Part shown: piece by piece, positions 34,776-41,773 of the stretch
Layout of the letters: each line of letters begins with the position of its first letter
How positions within the stretch are numbered: the stretch's first letter is position 1
Source: Rhodanobacteraceae bacterium
Lineage (GTDB): Bacteria > Pseudomonadota > Gammaproteobacteria > Xanthomonadales > Rhodanobacteraceae
Direction of reading: 5' to 3'
DNA: 41,773 nt
Assembly (NCBI GenBank): GCA_009996615.1
Contig: JAACZU010000024.1
Span: 1 to 41,773 of the forward strand
Program-made: the position numbers and the translations under genes
The notes under the pieces: generated by a model
Told to the model about the DNA's origin: nothing
Database searches by the model: none
What the model saw: only the letters and a program-made list of their open reading frames with translations

Positions 34776-36362
34776 TCAGGACACGCCCGGCTGCTTCAGC
34801 TGCGTGATGCCGCGGCGCGCCTTGTCCTCGGCGACCAGGCGGCGCACGTCGGCGCGCAGGCGCGCGGCGTCGTAGACGATGCCGTCCTTGATCGTCAGCG
34901 CGACGCCCGGCGTGCGGTGCACGGCGCCGTCGGCGCCGAGGCGCAGATGCCCGGTGCCGTAAAGCACTTTGAAGTTGGCCAGCGGATTGTCGGCCACGAC
35001 CACGAGGTCGGCCAGCTTGCCCGGTTCGATCGAGCCGATCCGGTCGGCCGCGCCGAGCGCCTGCGCGCCGTTCAGCGTGGCCGCGCGGATCACTTCCAGC
35101 GGATGGAAGCCGGCTTCGCGCAGCAGCTCGAGTTCCTCGATCGTGCCGAAGCCGTAGACCTTGTAGATGTAGCCCGAGTCGCTGCCGACGGTGACGCGGC
35201 CGCCGCGGTTCTTGTAGTCGTTGACGAAGGCCATCCAGCGCCGGTAGTTGTCGCGCCAGGCGATTTCCTCCTCGGTGCCCCAGTCGAAGAAGAAGCTGCC
35301 GTGGTTGTCGCGGTTGGGCGTGAAGTAGTCCCACAGCGCCGGCAGCGTGTAGGCGTCGTGCCAGTCGGCGCGGCGCGCGCGCATCAGGTCGCGGCTGGCC
35401 TGGTAGATCGTGAAGGTCGGGTCGATCGTGAAATCGAGCGCGAGCAGCTCCTTGATCACCGCCTCGTACTTCTCGCTGCCCGGTTGCGCGGCCTGCGCCC
35501 ACAGCCGCCCGGCCTGGCTGAAGCGGTCGTGCTCGTTGTTGTAGTTGTAGGCAGCCGGGTAGTCCTGCACGGTGCGGCCGTCGAACAGCGCCTCGGGCAA
35601 GCCGTACCAGTGCTCCATCGAGGTCAGGCCCCAGCGCGCGGTGGTCAGCACGTTGACGCGCGCGACGTCGAGTTGGGCATGATGGCAGGTGCCGCGCATG
35701 CCGAGCTTCTTCATCTCGTCCAGCGCCGCCTCGAGGATGTCCGGGCGGTAGCCGAAGCACTTCAGGCCGAGCGCGCCGCGCCTGTGCATCTCGCGCACCC
35801 ACGCGCGGCCTTCCTCGGGCGTGGTCATCGGCGTGTCGCGGCCCATGCCGAAGAACGCGTACGGGAAGATGCGCGGCGCGACGATCGCGTTGCGTTCGCT
35901 GCGCTTGCTCTCGCTGACGCAGAAGTCGATGCCGTTGCCGCAGCCCGGCTCGCGCACGCTGGTGATGCCGTGGCCGAGCCAGAGCTTGTAGACGTACTCG
36001 GCCGGCACGCCCTGTTCGTCGCCGCCGATGTGGCCGTGCATGTCGATGATGCCGGGCATCACGTACTGGCCGGACAGGTCGATCTCGCGCCCGCCGGCGC
36101 GCAGCGCCGGACGGCGCTTGGGATCAATCGGCGCGCCGGGATTGCCGACCGCGACCACGTTGGCGATGTGGTTGCCTTCGATCACGACGTCGGCCGGGCC
36201 GTAGGCCGGCGTGCCGGTGCCGTTGATCACGGTGACGCCGCGCAGGATCAACTGCGGATACGGCCCGTCACCCTCGCCCGCGCCGCGCGGCGGCGCCACC
36301 GGAATCGCCGCCTGCACGGCGCCGAACGCGGCGAGCAACGCCGCCAGGAATCCTCGTTTCAT
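34776..36362 (-). CDS. Secreted amidohydrolase (imidazolonepropionase-like)
   Basis: A 528-residue exported protein with the signal peptide KRGFLAALLAAFGAVQAA. The amidohydrolase fold is marked by the metal motif PGIIDMHGHIGG (His109, His111), LGHGITSVREPG, CHHAQLD, TVGSDSGYIY and the end GSIEPGKLADLVVVADNP. Relatives act on cyclic amides or dipeptides (prolidase-like or imidazolonepropionase-like); the substrate is not clear. It probably works in the periplasm with a metal cofactor. It stands between repeat DNA and the GTPase cluster, with 220 bases of gene-free sequence to the latter, so it is not obviously part of it. Confidence 0.85.
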   Translation of the reverse strand: MKRGFLAALLAAFGAVQAAIPVAPPRGAGEGDGPYPQLILRGVTVINGTGTPAYGPADVVIEGNHIANVVAVGNPGAPIDPKRRPALRAGGREIDLSGQYVMPGIIDMHGHIGGDEQGVPAEYVYKLWLGHGITSVREPGCGNGIDFCVSESKRSERNAIVAPRIFPYAFFGMGRDTPMTTPEEGRAWVREMHRRGALGLKCFGYRPDILEAALDEMKKLGMRGTCHHAQLDVARVNVLTTARWGLTSMEHWYGLPEALFDGRTVQDYPAAYNYNNEHDRFSQAGRLWAQAAQPGSEKYEAVIKELLALDFTIDPTFTIYQASRDLMRARRADWHDAYTLPALWDYFTPNRDNHGSFFFDWGTEEEIAWRDNYRRWMAFVNDYKNRGGRVTVGSDSGYIYKVYGFGTIEELELLREAGFHPLEVIRAATLNGAQALGAADRIGSIEPGKLADLVVVADNPLANFKVLYGTGHLRLGADGAVHRTPGVALTIKDGIVYDAARLRADVRRLVAEDKARRGITQLKQPGVS

Positions 36363-36582
36363 GCTTGCCCCCCATCCACTCGCTGGAAGCGCAAGCCTAC
36401 GGCCTGCAGGGCGCGACGGCAGTGGCAAAAGGCATGGCCGGCGCTGCCGCGATGCAGGCGGTGCACACGGCGCAACCGGCTCGAATCGGGCTGGCGCCGC
36501 CCCCGCGGCGCACCGGAGCACTCGGCAGGAATCTCGATGAGGCAGGGTGGCTTGCGTCCGCTGGCTACTCCCGCCCTCACCC

Positions 36583-38142
36583 TCACCCCTCCTCAGTCAC
36601 CGCCAGCCCGGCGCAGGTCGTGCAGTGCAGGCTGCCGATGCGGTACAGGTAGCGGCTCGGCTGGCCGGCGGGAATCGACTGCTGGCAACCGTCGCAGACG
36701 GCATCGATGTCCAGGTACTCGACCGATTGGCTGCGCAGCGGTTGCTCGACGCCGGCCGAGATGATGCCGCGGGCAGCCGGCTTGACGATCTCCGCGCGGA
36801 AGCGCTCGTGCAGGGCCATCCAGCGCCGGATCAGTGGCGGCGCCAGCCCGTGTTCGTGCAGCACGGATTCGAACAGCGCCTCGCGATAGTCGAACAGCTC
36901 GTCGGAAATGACCATCCAGTGATGCGCGTTGTAGGGGCTGAGCCCGAAGTAGGCGCGCGAGCCGGACATCAGGTCCGTGAGGAACTCGTACTGCTTGCCG
37001 ATCACGTGGGCCTGGTCGAGCCCCTGGAAAAACGGCGCGAGGCGCTCGTCTGCGTAGACCCGCGCATAGAAGTCGGCGAGGATCCGGCGCAGGCGAGGGC
37101 CGTGCTCGAGCGCTTCCCACAGTTCCGGGTCGGCGGCAATCGCGGCGATCTTCTCGGCGTCGCGCGGCTGCGGCGGATGCGCGAAATCGAACGGATCGGC
37201 GTGGATGCGCTCTCGCCGAGCGCCGGCCAGGATCGCGCGCCAACGCGCCTCGTGCACCATGTCCGGCGTGCCGCACAGGAACAGTTCGGCGGCCTGCAGG
37301 TCGCCGTGCATGGCCAGCGCCTCGGTCACGCGCATCGCGAGGCCGCCCGCGGGCGGTGCGTCGCGCGAGACGCACGGCAGGTAGCGGAAATTCGCGTGCG
37401 CATGCGCCAGTTGCTGCAATTCGGCATGCAGGTACAGGTCGGCGGTGTGGCGCACGCCGTGGTGGAACGCGATCGGTGCGACGTGGCCTTCGGCCAGGGC
37501 CTGGCGCGCCACCGCCGCGAGCGCGCCGGCGCCGCTGCCGGTGGCGAGCAGCAGCAGCGGTCGCTCGCGCATGTGCGGCTCGTAACAGCAGTCGCCGAGC
37601 GGGCCGCGCAGTCCCAGTGACTGCCCGGGGCGCACCTCGTCGCACAGCCAGCGGCTCATGGCACCGCCGTCGATGCGACGGACGTGGAGGCGGAAGAAGT
37701 AGTCCTCGCCGGGCATGCTGGCGATCGAATAGGGGCGCGTCAGGTCGTCGTCGCGCACCAGTTGCACGTGCTGGCCGGCGCGGAACACGAGCTCGCGCAA
37801 CGGGGCGATGCCGAGTTCGACGATGTCCGCACCGAGCTCGCGGCGTTCGACCACTTCGGCGGCGATCGCGCGATGGCCGGGTTCGGGACGCGCCAGCACC
37901 AGGTCGCCGCAGGCCACGGCGACGCAGCTGAGGATGTGGTCGTCGCGCTCGATGGCTGGATCGATCGCGCGGCGATGGGTGACGTCGCCTTCCTCGCGCT
38001 TGAGGATGCAGGTGTGGCACGAGCCCTTGCGGCAGGAATAGGGGACCGATGCGCCCTGGCGCAGCAGTGCCTCCAGCACGCTCTCGCCCGGATTGACGAC
38101 GAAGCTGCGTCCCTCGTAGTGGATTTGCGCCAGGCGTGTCAT
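36583..38142 (-). CDS. Ferredoxin-FNR-globin-Cys4 fusion protein
   Basis: A 519-residue soluble protein with four modules. Residues 1-90 are a plant-type 2Fe-2S ferredoxin (Cys37, 42, 45 and 73 in SCRKGSCHTC and LSCVAV). Residues 95-315 are an FNR-type reductase with the FAD motif RPYSIAS, the nucleotide motif ATGSGAGALAAV and CGTPDMVHEA. Residues 330-455 look like a truncated (2/2) globin, with FYARVYADERLAPFF and the probable haem-binding His407 or His408 in YNAHHWMVIS. Residues 478-512 are a CxxC...CxxC knuckle (Cys483, 486, 507, 510). Separate ferredoxin-FNR and flavohaemoglobin families are known; a single chain with all of these is unusual. It overlaps the roadblock gene by 4 bases and ends the GTPase operon. 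NO dioxygenase or O2/NO sensor roles are inferred. Confidence 0.82.
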   Translation of the reverse strand: MTRLAQIHYEGRSFVVNPGESVLEALLRQGASVPYSCRKGSCHTCILKREEGDVTHRRAIDPAIERDDHILSCVAVACGDLVLARPEPGHRAIAAEVVERRELGADIVELGIAPLRELVFRAGQHVQLVRDDDLTRPYSIASMPGEDYFFRLHVRRIDGGAMSRWLCDEVRPGQSLGLRGPLGDCCYEPHMRERPLLLLATGSGAGALAAVARQALAEGHVAPIAFHHGVRHTADLYLHAELQQLAHAHANFRYLPCVSRDAPPAGGLAMRVTEALAMHGDLQAAELFLCGTPDMVHEARWRAILAGARRERIHADPFDFAHPPQPRDAEKIAAIAADPELWEALEHGPRLRRILADFYARVYADERLAPFFQGLDQAHVIGKQYEFLTDLMSGSRAYFGLSPYNAHHWMVISDELFDYREALFESVLHEHGLAPPLIRRWMALHERFRAEIVKPAARGIISAGVEQPLRSQSVEYLDIDAVCDGCQQSIPAGQPSRYLYRIGSLHCTTCAGLAVTEEG

Positions 38143-38546
38143 GCGGGCGCCCGTTCGTCCGCGAACGTTGCCGAGATCGCGTTCGCGCAGCTCTTGGCGT
38201 GGCCGAGCACCAGGCCCAGGCGCGCGTCGTGCCGGGCGAGCAGGGCGAGGATCAGCAGGCCGTTGCTGCCCGGCACGCTGGATACCACCAGCTTGCCCTC
38301 GCTGCCATCGACCAGCACGTGGTCGAGCGTGCCGGCGCCCAGTTCGCGCAGCACGCTGTGCCCGAGCGCCACCAGCGAGCTGGCCATGGCGGCGAACTTG
38401 CCGGGCGCCACCTTGGCGGCCGGGCGCTCGACGTACGGGCGTCCGTCGCGCAACGCGAGCATCGCCACGCTGATGCTGTCGCAGCGCCGCAGCAAGTCAT
38501 CCAGCGCCTGCGTGCAACGGGCGCGGTCGGGAGCCTTCAAAGCCAT
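38139..38546 (-). CDS. Roadblock/LC7-domain protein (MglB/CvnB-like)
   Basis: A 135-residue single-domain protein of the roadblock/LC7 fold. Visible elements are ALDDLLRRCDSISVAMLALR, DGRPYV, KFAAMASSLVALGHSVL, and SSVPGSNGLLILALLARHDA then LGLVLGHAKSCANAI. Such proteins act as dimeric regulators of small GTPases (GAP or GEF-like), as MglB does for MglA. It overlaps the end of the GTPase gene by 10 bases and its own end overlaps the ferredoxin-globin gene by 4 bases, so stoichiometric expression is likely. Confidence 0.85.
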   Translation of the reverse strand: MALKAPDRARCTQALDDLLRRCDSISVAMLALRDGRPYVERPAAKVAPGKFAAMASSLVALGHSVLRELGAGTLDHVLVDGSEGKLVVSSVPGSNGLLILALLARHDARLGLVLGHAKSCANAISATFADERAPA

Positions 38547-39106
38547 GCAATTTCCTCGTCATCTTGCGGGCCGTCCGTGCCGTGCTCAAGCAGCAGGAAC
38601 AGCAACTCGAATATGCGTACCACGTCTTCGCGCTTGCGTGCATCGACACTGATGACCGGAGCGACCAGTCCATGTTCGGTGAGCAACGCCTGGCACTGTT
38701 GCTGCAACGAAGCGGGCGGATCGGGGTGCTTGTTCAGCGCAAGCACGCATGGCGTACTGCGCAGTTCGCCGGCATAGGTCTGGAGCGTTTCGCGCAGGTT
38801 CGTTGCGGCGCGTTCGCAGGTCGCATCGACCAGTACGACGATGCCCAGCAGGCCCTCGCGCACCACGTCGAACATGTAGCGGAAACGCGCCTGGCCGGGC
38901 AATCCGTACAGCAGGAGGCGGCCTTGCGGCCCGAGGTCGAGTTCGCCGTAATCGAGCGCGACGGTGGTGGTTTCCTTGAGGTCGGCCAGTTCGTCGGTGC
39001 AGCCCACGTCGGTGGTCAGCGGCGGGATGTCGCTGACCGCCGCCACGCAGGTGGTCTTGCCGGCGCCCGGCTCGCCCACGAAGAGCAGCTTGTAGGTTTT
39101 CGTCAT
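38537..39106 (-). CDS. Ras-like GTPase of the COG2229/CvnD family
   Basis: A 189-residue small GTPase. The P-loop LFVGEPGAGKTT is at residues 11-19, the G3 region LLLYGLPGQARFRYMFD lacks the usual Asp but is typical of the COG2229/CvnD type, and IVVLVDATC follows. The G4 motif is ALNKHPDPP: Asn125 and Lys126 are present, but the Asp that normally sits two residues after the Lys is displaced by one, which could weaken guanine specificity. It belongs with the roadblock proteins on either side and the winged-helix protein just upstream (4-base overlap). The GTP cycle is likely to be the switch at the heart of the cluster. Confidence 0.88.
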   Translation of the reverse strand: MTKTYKLLFVGEPGAGKTTCVAAVSDIPPLTTDVGCTDELADLKETTTVALDYGELDLGPQGRLLLYGLPGQARFRYMFDVVREGLLGIVVLVDATCERAATNLRETLQTYAGELRSTPCVLALNKHPDPPASLQQQCQALLTEHGLVAPVISVDARKREDVVRIFELLFLLLEHGTDGPQDDEEIAWL

Positions 39107-39747
39107 CGGACAAATCCAAGCAACTGGCCGAGGCGATCGGCCAGCTTGCGCCAGCCGTCGGGAGCCGCGCGGCGGGCGCGTTGCGGCGAGGGCCGTTCCT
39201 GCTCGCGGTCGAGCAGGTCCAGCCGTTCCAGTTCGTCGATGCAGCGCCGTACCTCGACGCCGCCCACGCCGGTGCGGAGCTCCAGCTCGTGGACGCTCAT
39301 GTGTGCGGTGCGGATGGCAGCCAGGACCTTCCACCACTCGCGAGGCCACTCGGAGAACTGTGCCGGCCAGCTGCGCAGGCGATAGGACCATTCCGCGTCG
39401 GTCGTGGCGGCACCGAAGAGGCTGGCCGCCTCGGGCGGTGGCAACTCGTTGAGCAGGGCGAGCAGCTCGTAGGCGCGTGGCGGCCAGTACAGCGTGCCGC
39501 GCGCATGCTGCTTGGGCTTGGACGCGCAGCCGACGACGCGGGCGCCGGAATGCGATGGCGCGGCGGCTCCTTCCTCCAGGTTGACGAGGATGACATCGGC
39601 ATGGGTGCTGTCGGCCACCAGCATCCAGGGACGGTGAAGATGCGTGGTCAGAAGAACAAGCAGCCGGCGCAGCGCGTCGACTTCCCGGGCCTGGAAGTGG
39701 ACGCAAGCAATGCGCACGGAGACGGATTCGAGGGGGTTGCCTGTCAT
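39103..39747 (-). CDS. Winged-helix protein of the GTPase cluster
   Basis: A 214-residue protein with no close family that I recognise. The N-terminal half (about 10-105; SVRIACVHFQAREVDALRRL, HADVILVNLEEG, ARVVGCAS, LYWPPRAYELLALLNE) has the layout of a degenerate receiver domain. The C-terminal part (about 140-185) looks like a winged helix: RTAHMSVHELELRTGVGGVE then VRRCIDELERLDLL. In Streptomyces conservons a DUF742 winged-helix protein (CvnC) occupies the same slot beside the roadblock and GTPase genes, so this may be an analogue. It overlaps the GTPase start by 4 bases. The tail is basic (SPQRARRAAPDGWRK). Confidence 0.6.
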   Translation of the reverse strand: MTGNPLESVSVRIACVHFQAREVDALRRLLVLLTTHLHRPWMLVADSTHADVILVNLEEGAAAPSHSGARVVGCASKPKQHARGTLYWPPRAYELLALLNELPPPEAASLFGAATTDAEWSYRLRSWPAQFSEWPREWWKVLAAIRTAHMSVHELELRTGVGGVEVRRCIDELERLDLLDREQERPSPQRARRAAPDGWRKLADRLGQLLGFVR

Positions 39748-39822
39748 CGATCTCGCTCCCCGAGAGTGGACTCTCCATGTGCGCAGCGGGCAGCCCCGGC
39801 GTACGGAGCTGCCCGCCGTGCA

Positions 39823-40233
39823 TTACATCGCTGCCTCGCAATTGGCCATCGCCGCGCGCGACTTGACCAGCACCATGCCGATGTTGGCCGCGATGCGGCT
39901 GACGAACACACCGGCCTGGGTCGGGTTCTTCTTCGAGCGGATGAACACGTGGATCAGGTTGGTGCTGAACACCACGATCTCGTTGAAGTAATGCGAGTGC
40001 TCGCCGCGCCCGGTGATGCCGCGCGACTTGTCGAACAGCTTCTCGATCTCGGCCACGTTCTTGCCCTGGAACAGGTCGCCGGTCGCAGCCGCCACCAGGT
40101 CGAGCACCTCGCCGGGATGCGAATCGACCGTCTTCACGCCCAGCAGCATGCCGCTGACCATGTCGACGTAGCCGGTAGCAACGCATTCGGGGATTTCGGT
40201 CTGGGCGGCGGTCAGTGCTTTGTCGAGGGACAT
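39823..40233 (-). CDS. Roadblock-like protein of the GTPase cluster
   Basis: A 136-residue protein whose pattern fits the roadblock/LC7 fold: an N-terminal helix (ALTAAQTEIPECVATGYVDM), a turn SGMLLGVKT, a middle helix VLDLVAAATGDLF, then FNEIVVFSTNLIHVFIRSKK and a last helix IAANIGMVLVKSRAAM. The family match is weaker than for the other roadblock protein. It starts 23 bases after the ABC-phosphatase gene and ends 75 bases before the winged-helix gene. Two different roadblock proteins in one cluster suggest a heterodimer or two separate regulators of the GTPase. Confidence 0.65.
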   Translation of the reverse strand: MSLDKALTAAQTEIPECVATGYVDMVSGMLLGVKTVDSHPGEVLDLVAAATGDLFQGKNVAEIEKLFDKSRGITGRGEHSHYFNEIVVFSTNLIHVFIRSKKNPTQAGVFVSRIAANIGMVLVKSRAAMANCEAAM

Positions 40234-40256
40234 CGTTGGTTCTCCTGTTTGCGCTG

Positions 40257-41441
40257 CTAATGCCAATCGCGGATGCGATCGGCGAAGTCGTTGAGGAATC
40301 GGTGTTGTGCCGGCGACTGGATCGCGCGCGGCTCGGCGGCGCGCACGCGCGTGATGGCGTCCTCGGGCGAATCGCCGAACCAGATCAGGATCGCCGCCAG
40401 CGCGGTGCCGGTGCGTCCGAGCCCGCCGCGGCAATGCATGGCGACGCCGCGATTGGCGCGGATCAGCGGTTCGGCCAGGCGGCACAGATCGACCGCTTGC
40501 GAAAAGCTCGGCGGAGCCATGTCGGGTATCGCGACATGGCGGTGTTGCAGCCCATGCGAGCGCACGCCCTCGAGCGGGTATGCGCAGCGCTCCTCCAGGC
40601 AAACCAGCAGCTCGACGCCATGGTCGCTCAGGCGGCGGTACTGCGCCTGCGCGTCGGCCACCAGTCCGGGGCGGCTCATGCCGCAGAGCAGGCCGGGCAC
40701 CAGCCACCAGATGCCGTCGCCGTCGTGCTCATGCGAGTGGCCCATCGGCAGGCTGCAGTTGCCGGTGTCGACATAGACACGGCCAGCCGGAGTCGCGGGG
40801 TTGCCGAAGAAGCGGGCGCTGTCGGCGCACTCCTGGATCGCGCCGCCGGCGAGCAGGGCAGTCTGTCCGCCCAGGGTCAGGCAGTCCTGGCGGTTGTGGG
40901 TGGCGACGACGACGCAGGCGCGCGATCCCAGCTCGCGCAAGCGTGCGCGCACGCAATCGACCTGCGCATCGCCAAGGTCCGCAGTCGGTTCATCGAGCAG
41001 ATACAAGTCAGCTGCCTGATGCATCACGGCCATCACGGCCAGCAGGCGGCGCACGCCCGGCTCGAGGCGGTCGGCGGGCTGCCGCAGCAAGGCCGGTGCA
41101 TCGGCACCGCCCGTCCGGGCGATCCAGCCGATTGCTTCGCGTACGTCCACGCCGCGCCGGGCGAGCTGGGCGTCAGCGGGTTCCTCGCCCTGGAGGCAGG
41201 CGTGCTGCGGCAGCCAGGCGGTGCGTATGCATTCGAGCGGATGTCCGTCGAGCTCGACCGTACCGACGCGTTGCAGGGATTCGTCGGGCGAAGGGGCCGC
41301 CAGGGCGGCCAGCAGGGAGGACTTGCCGGCCTTGCCGGCGCCGACGAGAAAAAGCAGGCCCGGGTTGGCGGCTTGCAGGGAAGTATTCTGGATCAGTTGT
41401 TGCTGGTGACGACGAATCCCTACTTCCTGCAAAACAAGCAC
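40257..41441 (-). CDS. ABC-type ATPase fused to a dual-specificity phosphatase
   Basis: A 394-residue soluble protein with two enzymes. Residues 1-215 form an ABC ATPase: Walker A GAGKAGKS (34-41), Walker B LYLLDEP (146-152), H-loop His182 in VVVATHNRQD. The signature motif is degenerate (LEPGV where LSGGQ is expected), and there are no membrane segments. Residues 220-394 form a dual-specificity phosphatase of the CDKN3/KAP-like type with HCRGGLGRTGT (Cys337, Arg343) and the general-acid Asp307 in IPDMAPPS. I chose a GTG start because AGGGGG (41449-41454) is 7 bases upstream and ABC similarity begins right after it. An ATG at 41507 lacks a binding site. First gene of the GTPase cluster. Confidence 0.8.
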   Translation of the reverse strand: MLVLQEVGIRRHQQQLIQNTSLQAANPGLLFLVGAGKAGKSSLLAALAAPSPDESLQRVGTVELDGHPLECIRTAWLPQHACLQGEEPADAQLARRGVDVREAIGWIARTGGADAPALLRQPADRLEPGVRRLLAVMAVMHQAADLYLLDEPTADLGDAQVDCVRARLRELGSRACVVVATHNRQDCLTLGGQTALLAGGAIQECADSARFFGNPATPAGRVYVDTGNCSLPMGHSHEHDGDGIWWLVPGLLCGMSRPGLVADAQAQYRRLSDHGVELLVCLEERCAYPLEGVRSHGLQHRHVAIPDMAPPSFSQAVDLCRLAEPLIRANRGVAMHCRGGLGRTGTALAAILIWFGDSPEDAITRVRAAEPRAIQSPAQHRFLNDFADRIRDWH

Positions 41442-41467
41442 GCAATATCCCCCTGAACCTTGCCTTG

Positions 41468-41621
41468 GGCATGCATGTGCCTTGCCAGGCACGCATGCCT
41501 GCTTCATCCATGGCCATCGGGCGGCGGCCGGCCTCTTGCATTCCGGTGCAAACAGGCCCGGCCGCGCAGGTCGCGGTCGATGTCCATTCGATTCGATGCC
41601 AATGTCCCGGCCCTACGGGAC
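41468..41621 (-). promoter_or_regulatory. Leader with three inverted repeats before the GTPase cluster
   Basis: The 332 bases before the GTG start contain no gene I can support. On the minus strand they hold three hairpins in order: GTCCCG / CGGGAC (41604-41621), a long imperfect stem with TTGCA / TGCAA at its tip (41524-41565), and an imperfect stem GGCATGCATGTGCC / GGCACGCATGCC (41468-41499) ending 14 bases before the Shine-Dalgarno. They may form a structured 5' leader. Confidence 0.4.
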
Positions 41622-41705
41622 GTCCATGCGCCCAGCGGCACTAGCCTACACGCAATGGCGCAGGAATGCAAGTGCTGAAAGATGAATATTGTGGAATTAG
41701 ATCAC

Positions 41706-41773
41706 TAACAGGCTGTTGAGAAGCACCGATTTTCCGAAGGGCTGATAGCCCGAAGCTATGGTCAAAGCGAGCG
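41706..41773. mobile_element. Possible end of an insertion sequence
   Basis: Base composition drops sharply to AT-rich at about 41685. CAGGCTGTTGAGAAGC (41709-41724) resembles terminal inverted repeats of several IS families that begin GGCTGTTGA. The window ends before any transposase, so this is weak. Confidence 0.25.

Overview
The window is very GC-rich and consists almost entirely of bacterial chromosome. The gene set points to a gammaproteobacterium of the Lysobacterales (Xanthomonadales), closest in feel to Rhodanobacteraceae such as Dokdonella or Lysobacter relatives. The reasons are bamD, rluD and pgeF lying together, groESL under a CIRCE element, a duplicated-domain DsbD next to cutA, xanthomonad-like short palindromic repeats, and secreted proteins ending in a [I/L]F-x-[D/N]-GF-[E/D] tail. 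This placement is inferred from gene content; no rRNA or tRNA gene was seen.

Layout. 0.1-8.0 kb is housekeeping and envelope redox: nadE, then bamD facing away from rluD-pgeF, then a leftward block of a TumE-type toxin, its HTH antitoxin, cutA, dsbD and a TlpA-like thioredoxin. 8.9-13.7 kb holds two large secreted enzymes, an endonuclease I with Ig-like domains and an M64 metallopeptidase carrying EF-hand-like repeats. 13.8-16.0 kb is groES-groEL with its CIRCE operator and terminator. 16.1-22.6 kb has a secreted beta-helix protein, a LytS/LytR-type two-component pair, a ChaN/EreA-like secreted protein and a SulP transporter.

22.7-28.4 kb is a compact leftward five-gene operon: TonB-dependent receptor, a secreted beta-propeller with a CxCC motif, a periplasmic CxxC thioredoxin-like protein, and a RegB/RegA-type redox two-component system. 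28.6-36.4 kb holds an LtaS-like sulfatase, glnE, an exonuclease III-like protein, a broken AraC gene between repeats, and a secreted amidohydrolase.

36.6-41.4 kb is the most unusual region. It is a leftward six-gene cluster built around a Ras-like GTPase: an ABC-ATPase fused to a dual-specificity phosphatase, a roadblock-like protein, a winged-helix protein, the GTPase, a second roadblock protein, and a ferredoxin-FNR-globin-Cys4 fusion. Four of the six genes overlap. The set resembles a Streptomyces conservon (roadblock, HTH and GTPase) re-equipped with a phosphatase and a haem/flavin/iron-sulfur redox module, so it may be a redox- or NO-responsive GTPase switch.

A second theme is repeat invasion. 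At least four short repeat families lie between genes, and three conserved enzymes (nadE, dsbD, glnE) carry repeats in frame inside their coding sequence. The groES-groEL gap is filled by a palindromic repeat whose last bases form part of the groEL ribosome binding site.
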